In this document: in pieces, positions 24,336-35,363 of the stretch
How positions within the stretch are numbered: position 1 is the stretch's first letter
Layout: the number at the start of each line of letters is the position of its first letter
NCBI GenBank assembly: GCA_013396995.1
Contig: VWZP01002415.1
Span: 1,119,402-1,183,401, forward strand
Direction: 5' to 3'
DNA length: 64,000 nt
Source of the DNA: Dicaeum eximium
Lineage: Eukaryota > Chordata > Aves > Passeriformes > Dicaeidae
The notes under the pieces: model-generated
What the model was told of the DNA's origin: nothing
Seen by the model: the letters and a program-made list of their open reading frames with translations, nothing else
Databases searched by the model: none
Translations under genes and position numbers: made by a program

Positions 24336-25913
24336 AATAAGTATTTTAGACTTACAGTAGTAAAAAGAGAATAAAAAATGAGGCACTAAATTGCATGTAG
24401 TAATTAGAAGAATAAATAGAAATGTTTTTAGTGTGTTGTAAACAGTATTGAGCATACTCAAGGTCCATAACATTTTCAAGGGAATAATCCAATGGAGCCA
24501 CTAAAAGCTAATGTGTACCTCTTAACTAGTCTTGATTACTGAGGACTTACACATAAAAGAACTTTTATGAAATCTGAAGGAAGTCAGCCAACAATGTGAG
24601 AAAAACAAGAGCTGTACAAGCCATTGGCTGCACTCCTGCAAGCAGCTAAGCAAGGCTAAAAGCTTTCAGCAGCAGAATTTCCTTCCTCCACTTCCACACC
24701 TTTTACCTGTGGCAAGGTGGCCTCTGTCTCCTTTTGTTGTTGAAAGCACTGGCACTTGCTGAGCCTTGAATGGAGAAAATTCAATTTGCTAACACTGGAG
24801 AGAAACATCAAGTTTGTTTTCTTTCTGGTTTAGTTTTGTTTATGTTAGTGCTAATTCCAAGAAGTCCAGTAGTCAGATGATCAGTGGTGCTATCTCACTT
24901 CTGTCCAAGAATGCTTTCCAGTTCAGCAGGAGATGGTACTGAAATATGTTGCCCTATATAGAGCAACTTGGTTTGCTCTCTGTTTGTGAAGTGACAGCTT
25001 TTGCTGAGTTTTGGCTGGTAGTAACTTGCTACTGCCTAGTGAGGAGGACACCAGCAAAAGTGAGGACGTTTTGTCTCTTAGAACAAAAGTACCACTGACC
25101 AGTTGACTTGCCTCTCTTTGTATTATATTAGCACCTTACTCTTTAGCCATAAATACAGATTTAAGCTAGTTTTCCTGATTTATTTTAAATAAATAATTTT
25201 TAATAATAAGTTAGTGAAGTGACAGTTGACAAGTAAAAGCAGAGGGATCCCAGACTTTTAGTAGCCATAAAACGTGCACTTAGCTGTGCCCAGTGAGCCC
25301 AGACTGTCACACTTTGTCCAGAAACACTTGCAATCCAACTCTAGCACTTTTCTTGTGCCTTGGTAGGGCCACTGGTCTGCCATTGATTTCTCACTTTTGC
25401 TCTCACACTCTTCAGAAAATTAAAAGGCCAAGCTAATAAGCACCTGGCTGTATTGTATGTCCTGGAATTGTTATTTCTAGAAGTGTGGTGTTGGCAGCTG
25501 GGCTGGCTTTTCCTGGCAGAGTTTCTTTGCCTGGGCTGCTTGCTTGTCTTATTTGTACAGCTCTTCACTTGAGAACACAGTGCACAAGTAGAACCAAGAG
25601 ATATTGCATGGTTTAAGTGTGTCCAGTGGTTCAGGTTCAAGAGGGAAGTAGCACCATGAGTTTTACACCTGGTGATGGAATTATGGGAATCAGAGAAGTT
25701 TATATGTTTTTTAACATTACACAGTGACATAGCTTATTATGTATTCATGTGGTGCTACTTTGTTGTTCCTTGTTTTTTATATGTTTCAGCACTTCATAAC
25801 ATCTGAGCATTCTCAATACCTTCTATGACATAAAACGTATCATAAGAAGGATACTGGTTACTGAGGTACAGAGCTTCAAAAACCTGAAATTTCAATCCTG
25901 TCAGTGATGCATA

Positions 25914-26105
25914 CTTGGTGTATGACAATGAACAAATTATTCACTTTATACCTCAGTTTTCCTTTCTAACAGAAATGTAACAGTTGTAGCAGAAATGTAA
26001 TATTTTTTAGTACTATGAAGTGTGTTTTTTCCCCTGGGGATGTTAAGAATAGTCATAATAATGATTAATTATCAAATTAGGAAATGGAAAGCACCTTCAG
26101 ACTTC
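25914..26105 (+). repeat. MIR/L3-like ancient repeat fragment
   Basis: The bases 25914-25980 follow the MIR-type block 'TGACCTTGG.CAAGTCACTT...CCTCAGTTTCC.CATCTGTAAAATG': gacaatgaacaaattattcactt, then tacctcagttttcc, then ctaacagaaatgtaa. Downstream at 26055-26105, 'gattaattatc...ggaaagcacctt' may be the continuing 'GATTAATTAATG...AAAGCGCTTTG' tail. Similar blocks occur in old amniote LINE/SINE families. The exact family is unresolved. Confidence 0.4.
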
Positions 26106-26635
26106 TAAGGAAGTTAATATGAACTCAATACATACAGAAATGTCTTACAGAGCTGCATCCATTTTTACTAATTTATATTAGACTGTCTATTAGACTATTA
26201 TACTATTATACAGAGGTCTGTAATTGCATTTCTTGGAGTCATCAAAGAGACATTAGCTATTAGCTAGCATGTGAAATAAAGAAGCTTTACTAGAAAACCT
26301 AATGTACTTGAAGGTGGTCCCAGTAACAGACTACTGTAAGAAGAATCATACAATTGTGAGATGGTTTGGGTTGGAAGGGACCTTAAAGATCATCTAGTTC
26401 CAAACCCCTGCCTTGAGCAGAGACACCTTCCACTAGACCGGGTGGCTCACAGCTCCATCCACCTTGGCCTTGAACACTTCCAGAGATGGGGTATCCACAG
26501 CTTCTTTAGGAAACCTCTTCCAGTGCCTCACCGCTCTGACAGAGAAAAGTTTTTCCTAATATCTAATATAGATCTAACCTTTTCAGTTTGAAGACATTCT
26601 CCCTTGTCCTGTCACTACATGGCCTTGTAAAATGT

Positions 26636-26991
26636 CCCTCTTCATTTTACTTGTGGGCTCCCTTCATTTACTGGAAGGTTGCCACGAGGTCACTTCAAAG
26701 CCTTCTCTTTCCCAGGCTGAACAGACCCAATTCCCTCAGTCTTTCCTCATAGAAGAGGTGCTCCATCCTTCTACACATCATCATGGCTCTCCTTTGGACC
26801 ACTCCAACAGGCTGATTTCCTCGCTGTGCTGGAGAGCCCAGAGCTGGATGCAGCACTCCAGGCGAAGTCTCAGAGTGGAGCAGAGGGGCAGAACCCCCTC
26901 CCTTTCCCTGCTGGCCACGCTGCTTTGGATGCAGCCCAGGACACATTTGGCTCTCTGGGCTGTGGGTGCACACTGCCACCTCACATTCAGC
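26636..26991. repeat. First copy of a 356-bp exact duplication joined by one N
   Basis: This segment is repeated at 26993-27348 with the single unknown base 26992 between. The junction breaks CR1 order: the first copy ends 'cattcagc' and then jumps back to 'ccctcttcattttac', whereas the second copy ends 'cattcagcctctcacccacc' and continues correctly. That pattern points to overlapping contig ends placed side by side. Confidence 0.9.
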
Positions 26992-26992
26992 N

Positions 26993-27348
26993 CCCTCTTC
27001 ATTTTACTTGTGGGCTCCCTTCATTTACTGGAAGGTTGCCACGAGGTCACTTCAAAGCCTTCTCTTTCCCAGGCTGAACAGACCCAATTCCCTCAGTCTT
27101 TCCTCATAGAAGAGGTGCTCCATCCTTCTACACATCATCATGGCTCTCCTTTGGACCACTCCAACAGGCTGATTTCCTCGCTGTGCTGGAGAGCCCAGAG
27201 CTGGATGCAGCACTCCAGGCGAAGTCTCAGAGTGGAGCAGAGGGGCAGAACCCCCTCCCTTTCCCTGCTGGCCACGCTGCTTTGGATGCAGCCCAGGACA
27301 CATTTGGCTCTCTGGGCTGTGGGTGCACACTGCCACCTCACATTCAGC
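26993..27348. repeat. Second copy of the 356-bp duplication
   Basis: It appears identical to 26636-26991 (offset 357). This copy continues correctly into the next part of the CR1 consensus. One of the two copies should be treated as an assembly artefact. Confidence 0.9.
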
Positions 27349-27590
27349 CTCTCACCCACCAGCACCCCCAAGTCCTTCTCAGCAGGGCTGCTCTGATCTG
27401 TTCATCCCCAGCCCATGTTAGTCCCGGGATTTGCCCTTGCCCAGGTGCAGCACCTTGTGCTTGCTCTTGTTAAACCTCATGAGATTCACATGGACTCATT
27501 TCTTGGCCTTGTTCAGGTCCCTCAGGTTTGCATCCCACCCTTCAGGTGTGTCAGACACATCACTGAATTGGTGTCATCTGCAAATTTGCT

Positions 27591-27969
27591 GAGGGTGCAC
27601 TTGATCCTTCCATGTCATTAATGAAGATATTAAATATCACTGGTCCCAATATGGGCTCTTGAGGGACACCACTTCTCACTGATTCCATTGGCTCTCTGAA
27701 CCATTGATCACAACCCTACAAATGTGACTGCCCAAACACTTTTTTATCCATCTAGCAGTTAACTCATAAAATCCCTCTGTCACCAATTTAGAGAGAAGAA
27801 TATTGCAGAGGACCATGTCAAAGAGTCCTTTCTCTAGATCCTACTGTCTCTCAAAGCTTTCCTCTCTCTAGATCCTCCATCCAATAGTAGTTGTGTTGGG
27901 AAACACAGTGTTGAGGGAAAGGGATTCTAGCATTAAAAAAATAATTGGAACATTGGATTATAATTAATG
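27591..27969. repeat. First copy of a 379-bp exact duplication joined by one N
   Basis: This segment covers the 5' end of CR1 copy D plus about 125 bp of unique flank. It is repeated at 27971-28349 with the single unknown base 27970 between. The unique flank, including 'gcattaaaaaaataattgg', is duplicated too, which a transposon cannot explain. Confidence 0.9.
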
Positions 27970-27970
27970 N

Positions 27971-28349
27971 GAGGGTGCACTTGATCCTTCCATGTCATTA
28001 ATGAAGATATTAAATATCACTGGTCCCAATATGGGCTCTTGAGGGACACCACTTCTCACTGATTCCATTGGCTCTCTGAACCATTGATCACAACCCTACA
28101 AATGTGACTGCCCAAACACTTTTTTATCCATCTAGCAGTTAACTCATAAAATCCCTCTGTCACCAATTTAGAGAGAAGAATATTGCAGAGGACCATGTCA
28201 AAGAGTCCTTTCTCTAGATCCTACTGTCTCTCAAAGCTTTCCTCTCTCTAGATCCTCCATCCAATAGTAGTTGTGTTGGGAAACACAGTGTTGAGGGAAA
28301 GGGATTCTAGCATTAAAAAAATAATTGGAACATTGGATTATAATTAATG
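27971..28349. repeat. Second copy of the 379-bp duplication
   Basis: It appears identical to 27591-27969 (offset 380) and continues into unique sequence at 28350. Together with the preceding pair it inflates the local sequence by about 737 bp. Confidence 0.9.
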
Positions 28350-31300
28350 TTTTATAAATAGAACTGTGTGATAATGAGGAAGTTGCCGTGCTTTTTAAAT
28401 ATTTAGTTGTTGAAGTACTCACCACTGTACTCTCAATTCTATAGCAGATATTTTCTTTTTAGTGCTTCTTTTCTTAATAGTTCCAATGTATTGTAAATAT
28501 TTCAAATTTTCTCATGGCCTCACATATTCTAGCTGATCTTTCTGTAGCTGTAAAAAGGGAGCATGTGTATGGGAAGGGAGGTTATTTCAGAACTGTTGGA
28601 TGAAATATTTCCATGGTGCTGGAGATTTACTATGTCATGATCAACAAATAATTATTCCTTTCCACTGTTGATAGGATCTCATGAGAGTAGGGTGGATGTG
28701 ATTCATTGTTGCCTTTGAAGTTGCCAACAAAATCTAGAACTAATAAGCATAATTTTATTATTTAACATTTGAGAGGTGTCTCTAAGAGTATATTCAGGGC
28801 TTTTTGCAGATTGAGACAAGTAACAAACCAAACATATGGTGCAATTAACATTGGAAAAAGCATGTCAGAGTTGAAATTCATAGAAATACTAGTTCTAATG
28901 TTCCTTAAAAGAGCATTGTAAATATATTCATCTAGCCTTTGATGAGGTAAACATATCTCAAAATAGAAAGTCAGAGATCTCTGAGTTGGCATTAATTTTT
29001 TTAAAAAATGGTATCTTTTTACCAGGATTGCAGATACCCATTTGTTTACTTCATTCAAGGAAAATAATTTAAATAACATTTTTTCTCAATAAACAGTGGC
29101 AAGGCAGAGCAGTGGTCTGTCTTCTCTCAATCTAACTTTTTACATTCAGTTTTTAGTACACTGCAGGAAGTGCTTTCTATTTGAAATAGATGTATATTTT
29201 CCTGAGTCAGAAGTTAGGTTTGTTCATAAAAAGAGAAGCTGACATGAGAAGCTAACAGGTATGACAAAGATTTTGATCTGGAAAATTTAGATTTCAGCTG
29301 TAGTGTGATCTTATCTAGGAAACCGGAAAACTTTTAGCAAAACCAGTGCAGATTCAAAAAAGACAGAAGGTATTTAGATACCCAAGTCTGAAGTGAATTC
29401 AAATACCCGAAAATCTAAACCCGAAAATCCGCAGTCAGCTGCCATCTGACCACTGGATTAAGGAAGATTTGGGCTTCTTATTTAAGTTAAAAAGCCCTGT
29501 CTACATAGAATTGCACTAGTGAGCTTTTTCAGGACCATCCCAATACTGACCATGTTGAAGCTGGGAGTCTACACCAGATGGAAGCCAGGTGATGTTCAGG
29601 AACAATTGGGTTCAGTGTATAATTTGAAGAAACTCAATCAGTTGCCAGTGTGAAAATGTACCTCATGCGTGGTAAACTCCTGTATGCTTCTATCAAAATG
29701 TGGCTTTTAAATTAGTATCAAACTCCTAAAATAAGTCAATAAAAGAACAATTTACTATTTTATAGAATGGCATGCTTTAAAAAATTCGTTTAGTTTTTAA
29801 GCTTGGGCTTAGTTCCTTTTTTTAGTTGAGCAGGTTTAAGTTTACTCTGCTCAAAATCCATCTTTTACACTGGTAGATGTGAGGCTACTCTGGATGGAAA
29901 TTGTGCTCTCCAGTCTTGTTGTTGGAACTGCCAAAACTGAGATTTGCTGTGTCAAAGACAGACGCCTCCAGTCTGAGGGGTGAGAACACAGCAATGAACT
30001 TCAAGGTTCTTGTCTCTTACAGATAGAGGTACTGTTTGAGTTCCTGAGGTAGGAGGGTTGAGAATATAGGTAAAGGGCTGGTCTTTTCTCCCTAAATGCA
30101 TTGTAAGTGACTGCTGTGAAATATAATAATTTTAGGTAGCTCATAGCTCAGGGCCTCACTGGCTTCTTCTAAAATACCCCATTTTTCCCCATGTACTACT
30201 TAAGGAACCTGGGAACTGAATAACAGATTTTTGATTTCACTCCAAGAATCAGAAACATAAAAATTATCTTAGTTTGGCAGCTAACTTTTAAAGACTGACA
30301 TTTCCTCCTGGTCATGGTCTTGTTGCTTGCTGATGGATGGCATCAAACTTAAAAATGCCAGAGTGACAGATATTTTTTGAGGATTATTTTTTTTCTTGGA
30401 TAGTGACAGAATCTGCTGAAAATGAACAACAAAGACCCAAGATTTAAATCCCGACCTGAATATTTTTGAAGGCCCATCTTTAAATTAGCATGGTCATTGA
30501 ATACAAGATTACTGCTTTGTTTGTACAACACTTTACATAACATCCATAGCTTGGTGGTGCTTGCAGGTCACACAAATATCCACAAAGTACTGTAGTACAA
30601 TATACCCATGCTACTTATCCATGAATTATTTAACCTGCAGCTCTTTAGTACAGTCATTCTTGGCTTGTATTATCTATGGCCTTTCCTGAGCAGAGGCTAT
30701 TAGTAATACTGAATGTAGCCTAGCAGTATTCTAGCCCTTGGATATTGGTTGTTCCTTTCTGAGACTTTTAGCATAGATATAGTGAGTTTATTTTATTTAA
30801 TTTAATAATTTTTTAATGGTGTTTTAATACACTGCGTGAATTCTCAGAGTGTATTCTATTAACTTGATAGAAGGCATTGTTTAGGTTTTTTGGAATGCTA
30901 TATATGCACTGTGTATTTTTGCACAGTTGCTACTTCTCTTTTTCCTTTTGTTGGCTCTGAAAATGGTGAGTGTTGGTTCTGATCCTGCACAGTTTGCTGT
31001 TTGTTACCTGTCAGCAAGGGAAGGGGTGATTGTTGTCACTTGCCTGTGGACATGGCTTGAGTAAATGCTATAAGATATTACAGAAAGATTTGTAATACTT
31101 AGATGTTGTACTATTTACAATGTGGTATTTTTACAACCAGATCTCAAACCTTTTCTGTTTCCATCTGTAAATGGGAACTGGAAGCAGTAATTAGTGAAGA
31201 GGCCTTTAATAAAAGGGAAAAAACAAAATTAGAAGTGACTTTCACAAATAATAGATGTCTTTTCTCCTTCGATTACAAAAAAAATTCCAAGGAGATTGCT

Positions 31301-34300
31301 TTCTTTAGGCAGAAATCATCCTGCATCAAGAAATAATGGCTGAGAAATGTAGAGATGGAGAAAATTAAAAGTCTCCAAGTCACAGAAATCCTTCAAAGCA
31401 GACTTTTAACCACCACACACCTACACACACATGCACACCTTAACTCCTACAAACTATCTCACCAACTCAGTATTAGCTGGGGAGCTGTGGCTTGTGTCAA
31501 ATGGTCAGCTAAGAGGCAAGAATTTGGTGCTGCAAACCCCATGTTTTACCTGGCTTTACTAGAGAGGGCAAATCAATTTACAGGTGGCTAAAAATCTCTC
31601 TTGTGAGGACTACTACAGTGCTACAATAATATCGTAGCATTTTAAAAGACAAAAGCTTCTTCTAGTGTACAGGGAAGGAGATCTTGTGAGAATGATTTGG
31701 AGACAAGCAGTCACAGAGCATGAGACCATTAATATCAATATTTTGCATTAAAGGCTTTAAATGACTGCTTCAAATCAGGTCATGAAAACAACCATAGCTC
31801 CACACAAGGGCCTTCAGCCACTACATTATGCATTGGAAAAATTAGTGTTCAATAAAGGCAGCAAGGTTGCATGGTCTGTGAGGAGAGTTTATATAGTTTT
31901 AAGTAGTAATGTGAGGATACAGTACTTCCCTCTGCTTTTTCAGACTTGCCAATGTGGCTATCGTTACTGACAGCTTGACATGATGTTAGTTATTTAAAGT
32001 GTCAGATGAGAGTGGCTGATGCCATGGTACTGCAGTGCTCACATTTGTTGGAAAATTAGATGGTGATTTTTTTTTTTAAAAAGGCCTAAAACCCCCCAAC
32101 AACCCAGCTGCTTAAGCCTCTGACTGCTTAGCTTTTTTTTCTGTGCTGGGTGTATAATTTGAGTGAGCAGTAGTGAACATGCCTGAGGTGTTAAGAGAAT
32201 GATGCGTTTTCTGTAGGCATGAATACACTTAAATAAAACAGGAACACCTTCCTGTCATTTGTTGTCTTCCAGAAAGAATTTTTTAAAGGAAATGGAAGCC
32301 AATTAGCCCGGAAGTTTAACCTCTTTTAGCTTAGCTTCTTTTATGGGAGCTTTTTAACCTTTTAAATAAATCATTTTCTTTCTTTTCTCCCCTCCCCTCT
32401 GAATCTGTTAGCAGCATTTCTCATGCTGGGCCCAAGGAGCAGACTGCTTAAATTCAAGAATGATTTTGAGGGGATAAAGTGTACAAGATTTTGAATTCTT
32501 GCCATAAGTCCCTGGCAGACAGCCAGGAAACCTCAGAGGAATAGGACTAATGAAGGGAGGGTAAAGGAGATCTGGAGTGTGTGGCTGGTAATGCAGTATT
32601 CATTTAATTGGGAGCAGGTATCGGTGCAAACTTCTCCATTTTAATTGGAAAGAGAAGGAGGGTGTTAAGAAAGATGGAGAAAAATAAGAATGCATAAAGT
32701 TTTCAAGCTGAGGAGCCAAAGGCAGGCCTGTATATGGCAGAGAAAGAACTCAATTTAGGGCAATTTGCTCTGCAAGCTGGGCTGCAATCTCCCCTGGGGA
32801 TAGGGATGAGGAAGAAAATGAAACCAAAAGAGAACTTGATAAAATCACCTAGCACAGACAATCTCAGTAGAATAGGTTTTACTGAGTTAAATCTGCCCCA
32901 ATCAATGTGATTCTTTTCATATAAGTTACAAATAAAAAGCCACAAGATTACAATAAAAATCGAGGATGTACTGCTGCTGATGTAGCACATGGGAGTCTTA
33001 AGGACTTGTTGTGGAATACAGGTTTTTTGCAACCATCGTGTTTGGTTTTTGCTTTGTTTCCTAGCTAGGAGGGAAAAGCCCCTCATCTCTGCCTCCTCCC
33101 TAACCTTTTATTATCTTTAAAGTAAGGTTAGTGGTAATGTGTGAACCTTACAGAGCATAATTTTCAATGCTTTGCAAAGCTGAACATGCTTTAGTCCTGA
33201 CTGTTGCTAAACCTGCAGATTTTTCAGATACTCCTTTTTTGCTTTCATACATGACAGAAGTTAAAATAAGGAAAAGACACTTCTCACCCATTCCACCTCT
33301 TTCCACCCATTCCCACAGCTGGCCATACAGAAAAATGAGAGTAAGTGCCTGCATTTTCATGATGCAGAGGAAAGGCATTATGTTGTAGTTTTCTATCCTA
33401 TGCGTATGCAGTGCCTTTCTCACTACAGATACTTGGTGTATCAAGTGCTAAACAACTATGCATTCTACTGAGGACTAGCCTGAGTGGCTTTTCCTTTTAT
33501 TCTCAGTAGAGTGTTAACCTAAATATTTGGTGTTTAACGACCTCCTGGGAAATGGCACTGTTATGAGTGCTGAGTGACTGACTGAGGTGGACAGCTGCTC
33601 TTTTGTTTGCACTGTCACACAGCTGAGAAAGATGAGGTGCTTCCTGCAGGGTCTTCAGTTGTGTGGGGAGGCTTGTACCAGAAGAGACATAATGTGAGAT
33701 ATGCAGCTCTGAGGGTCTGGAGGAAAGAGCAAAAATTGGGGTAGGGAAAATGCAGAACTAGGCAACAAGATGATGATTTGTAGTTGCAAAGGATCAGCTG
33801 TGATCTGTAGCTGTAATTAAGTACTTTTCTTAGTCATGCTGCTGCAGCACTAATTTTACCTCATTAACTCCCCACTGGCAAAGGGAAAGGTAGGAAGAGT
33901 ATAAATGGGAATAACATTGCTACCTGAAATGCACACAGCTCCTGGAATAGGTGGGTATTGCTGGGTTTTAGCTTTGTTTCCTAAGGATGCTTTCCATCAG
34001 CCTGCTGGTAAATAGTTTGTCCAGCCTCTGGACATTCTGACAAAAATCTGGAAACCTTAAAAGCCTGAGGTTCTTACAAGTTTTGTGAAAATACTTGGCT
34101 AAGTAAAGAAGAGAGACTCAACCTGAACATCCCTGTTGAGAGGATTACAGCTCACTCTTACTTCTGGAGGCAGTGGTCAGTGAGAGCCAGTCCACAGAAG
34201 CCAACCTCTACGCAGGCTAAAGCCGTGGGCAGCAGGACAGTGCCAAGAAGAGGAGCTGATAGCAAAGGGATGCCACCAGGCAGAAAAAGACTGGGCTGGG

Positions 34301-34307
34301 AACTTAC

Positions 34308-34384
34308 CTCTGCCTTGAGGGCAGGGATGTTGAGGAGACCCTGGATGTTCCAGTGTAACTCCTGAAACTTCTTCAGTGTCATCA
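34308..34384 (-). other. Candidate 77-bp exon on the minus strand (weak)
   Basis: On the minus strand the sequence GAG|GTAAGT at 34310-34302 is a near-perfect splice donor. A CCACAG acceptor-like site at 34390-34385 lies 77 bp upstream. The local GC content is raised and two minus-strand frames are open through the interval (75 and 76 codons in total). The pyrimidine tract before the acceptor is poor, and neither translation resembles a protein I know. It may be chance in a GC-richer patch or part of a non-coding transcript. Confidence 0.15.
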
Positions 34385-35324
34385 CTGTGGAACTTCACAG
34401 ACAACATGCTTGGCTGTGCTTGCCTTGAGAGGCCTTATGCACTGATTTCCAAAGGCATCTTCTGCCTGTGTTTCTGTATCTGTATGAAAATGTGCATGCA
34501 ATTTTGAGCTGTGGCTGAATAGGATAAGGAGATTTTGTCACAACAATGGAGAATGACAATGGAATTAGGGGGATTTTCTAAAGAAGAAATAAAGCATTTT
34601 TGTGTCTAGTATATGTATATGGTTATGAAAGCTTAAAAGATCAAATGGAAACAATGCATTTGGGTTCTTCATGCAGGAATTTCACATAGGTCCATCCAAA
34701 TGTATGCAAAGAGCTAACGTGTAGAAATTTATATGAAGGTGTAGATAAAACAGTGTATTTTAGTACTAAAAAGGCTAAATTCTAACTGAGGGTAAAGTTC
34801 TTGTGGAAATGTGTGTCCACAAGTACATGTGTCAATAGCATGTAAGTATAAATATATATTATTTTTTATATAAATAAAATTTATATTGCATTCAAATATT
34901 ACTTCCTTTCCATTCAAAAGAAATAAGGCAATAAGAGCACTAAATTTTACATAGGACTCTCAGCCCCTGCATTATCCTGTGACATTTTCAGGGACATTTA
35001 AGAGAACGAACACAGCATATGTAGCAAAAAAAGGCTATTTAAAGTTACAGTAGAAAGATGGGAGAAAAACCCTGTATTCTGTTAGTGATGATAGAAGTAA
35101 TGGTGGAAGTGAATTTATTCCTTTCTGATCATATTACTTAAAAATTCCCAATCATCTGTGATAGTAAGCTAGATTCTGATTTTGTGTAATGACTACAGCA
35201 CTGTCAGACATAGCTACTTTTATATGATCTGACATGCTGTCTTTTATTTTAAACACAGCACTTAATGAAAAGACCGGGAGCAAAATTCTTGTCTTGGAGA
35301 CAGCAAAGAAACTTAGCTCAAGTC

Positions 35325-35363
35325 TCATTTCACTGGTGTAAGTGAAAGGAAAATTTGACCCAA
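35325..35363 (+). repeat. Ancient amniote interspersed repeat scrap
   Basis: The string 'tttcactggtgtaagtgaaaggaaaatttgaccc' resembles the end of the amniote repeat that reads 'ACACCAGTGTAAGTGAGAGGAGAATCAGGCCC'. It belongs to the same general group as the scrap at 24.3 kb. The fragment is short and diverged. Confidence 0.35.

Larger units (their letters stand above)
21546..25904. other. Unique AT-rich non-coding DNA
   Basis: No gene is visible. A TAGA repeat lies at 23331-23348 and an ancient amniote repeat scrap at 24282-24335. The longest frame outside repeats in the window (129 codons, minus strand, 25730-25341) lies here. It is rich in Ser, Thr, Asn and Gln, shows no domain, has no clear splice or promoter context, and is best read as chance in a stretch that happens to be less AT-rich. 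Confidence 0.6.
26341..28222 (-). mobile_element. CR1 LINE (copy D), minus strand, 5'-truncated, with assembly duplications inside
   Basis: The plus strand shows the reverse complement of a CR1 3' end at 26341-26640: 'atggtttgggttggaaggga', 'ccttaaagatcatctagttcc' and 'tggccttgaacacttccag'. ORF2 sequence follows reading leftward. The minus strand encodes the late ORF2 stretch ILGCIxxSVASR-like, LEC.IQLWAL, EHL.YEERLRELGLFSL, and the reverse-transcriptase motif FADDT at 27584-27570 with both aspartates kept. Frameshifts separate these pieces. Similarity to CR1 fades near 27840 in the first duplicated copy and near 28222 in the second. Removing one copy of each N-joined duplication restores CR1 collinearity, so the true element is about 1.5 kb. 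The better-preserved codons suggest it is younger than copies A and B. Confidence 0.85.

Noticed and set aside
25341..25730. 129-codon minus-strand frame outside repeats
   Set aside because: It has a low-complexity polar composition, no recognisable domain, no splice signals at its ends and no promoter features. Chance is the simplest explanation, although conservation was not testable.
26632..27396. 254-codon plus-strand open frame
   Set aside because: It is the antisense strand of CR1 copy D, reads through the N at 26992 and contains the same 119-residue segment twice because of the assembly duplication.
26636..28349. Two back-to-back genuine tandem duplications
   Set aside because: Each joint is exactly one N and CR1 order is restored by removing one copy, so an assembly artefact explains both better than biology.
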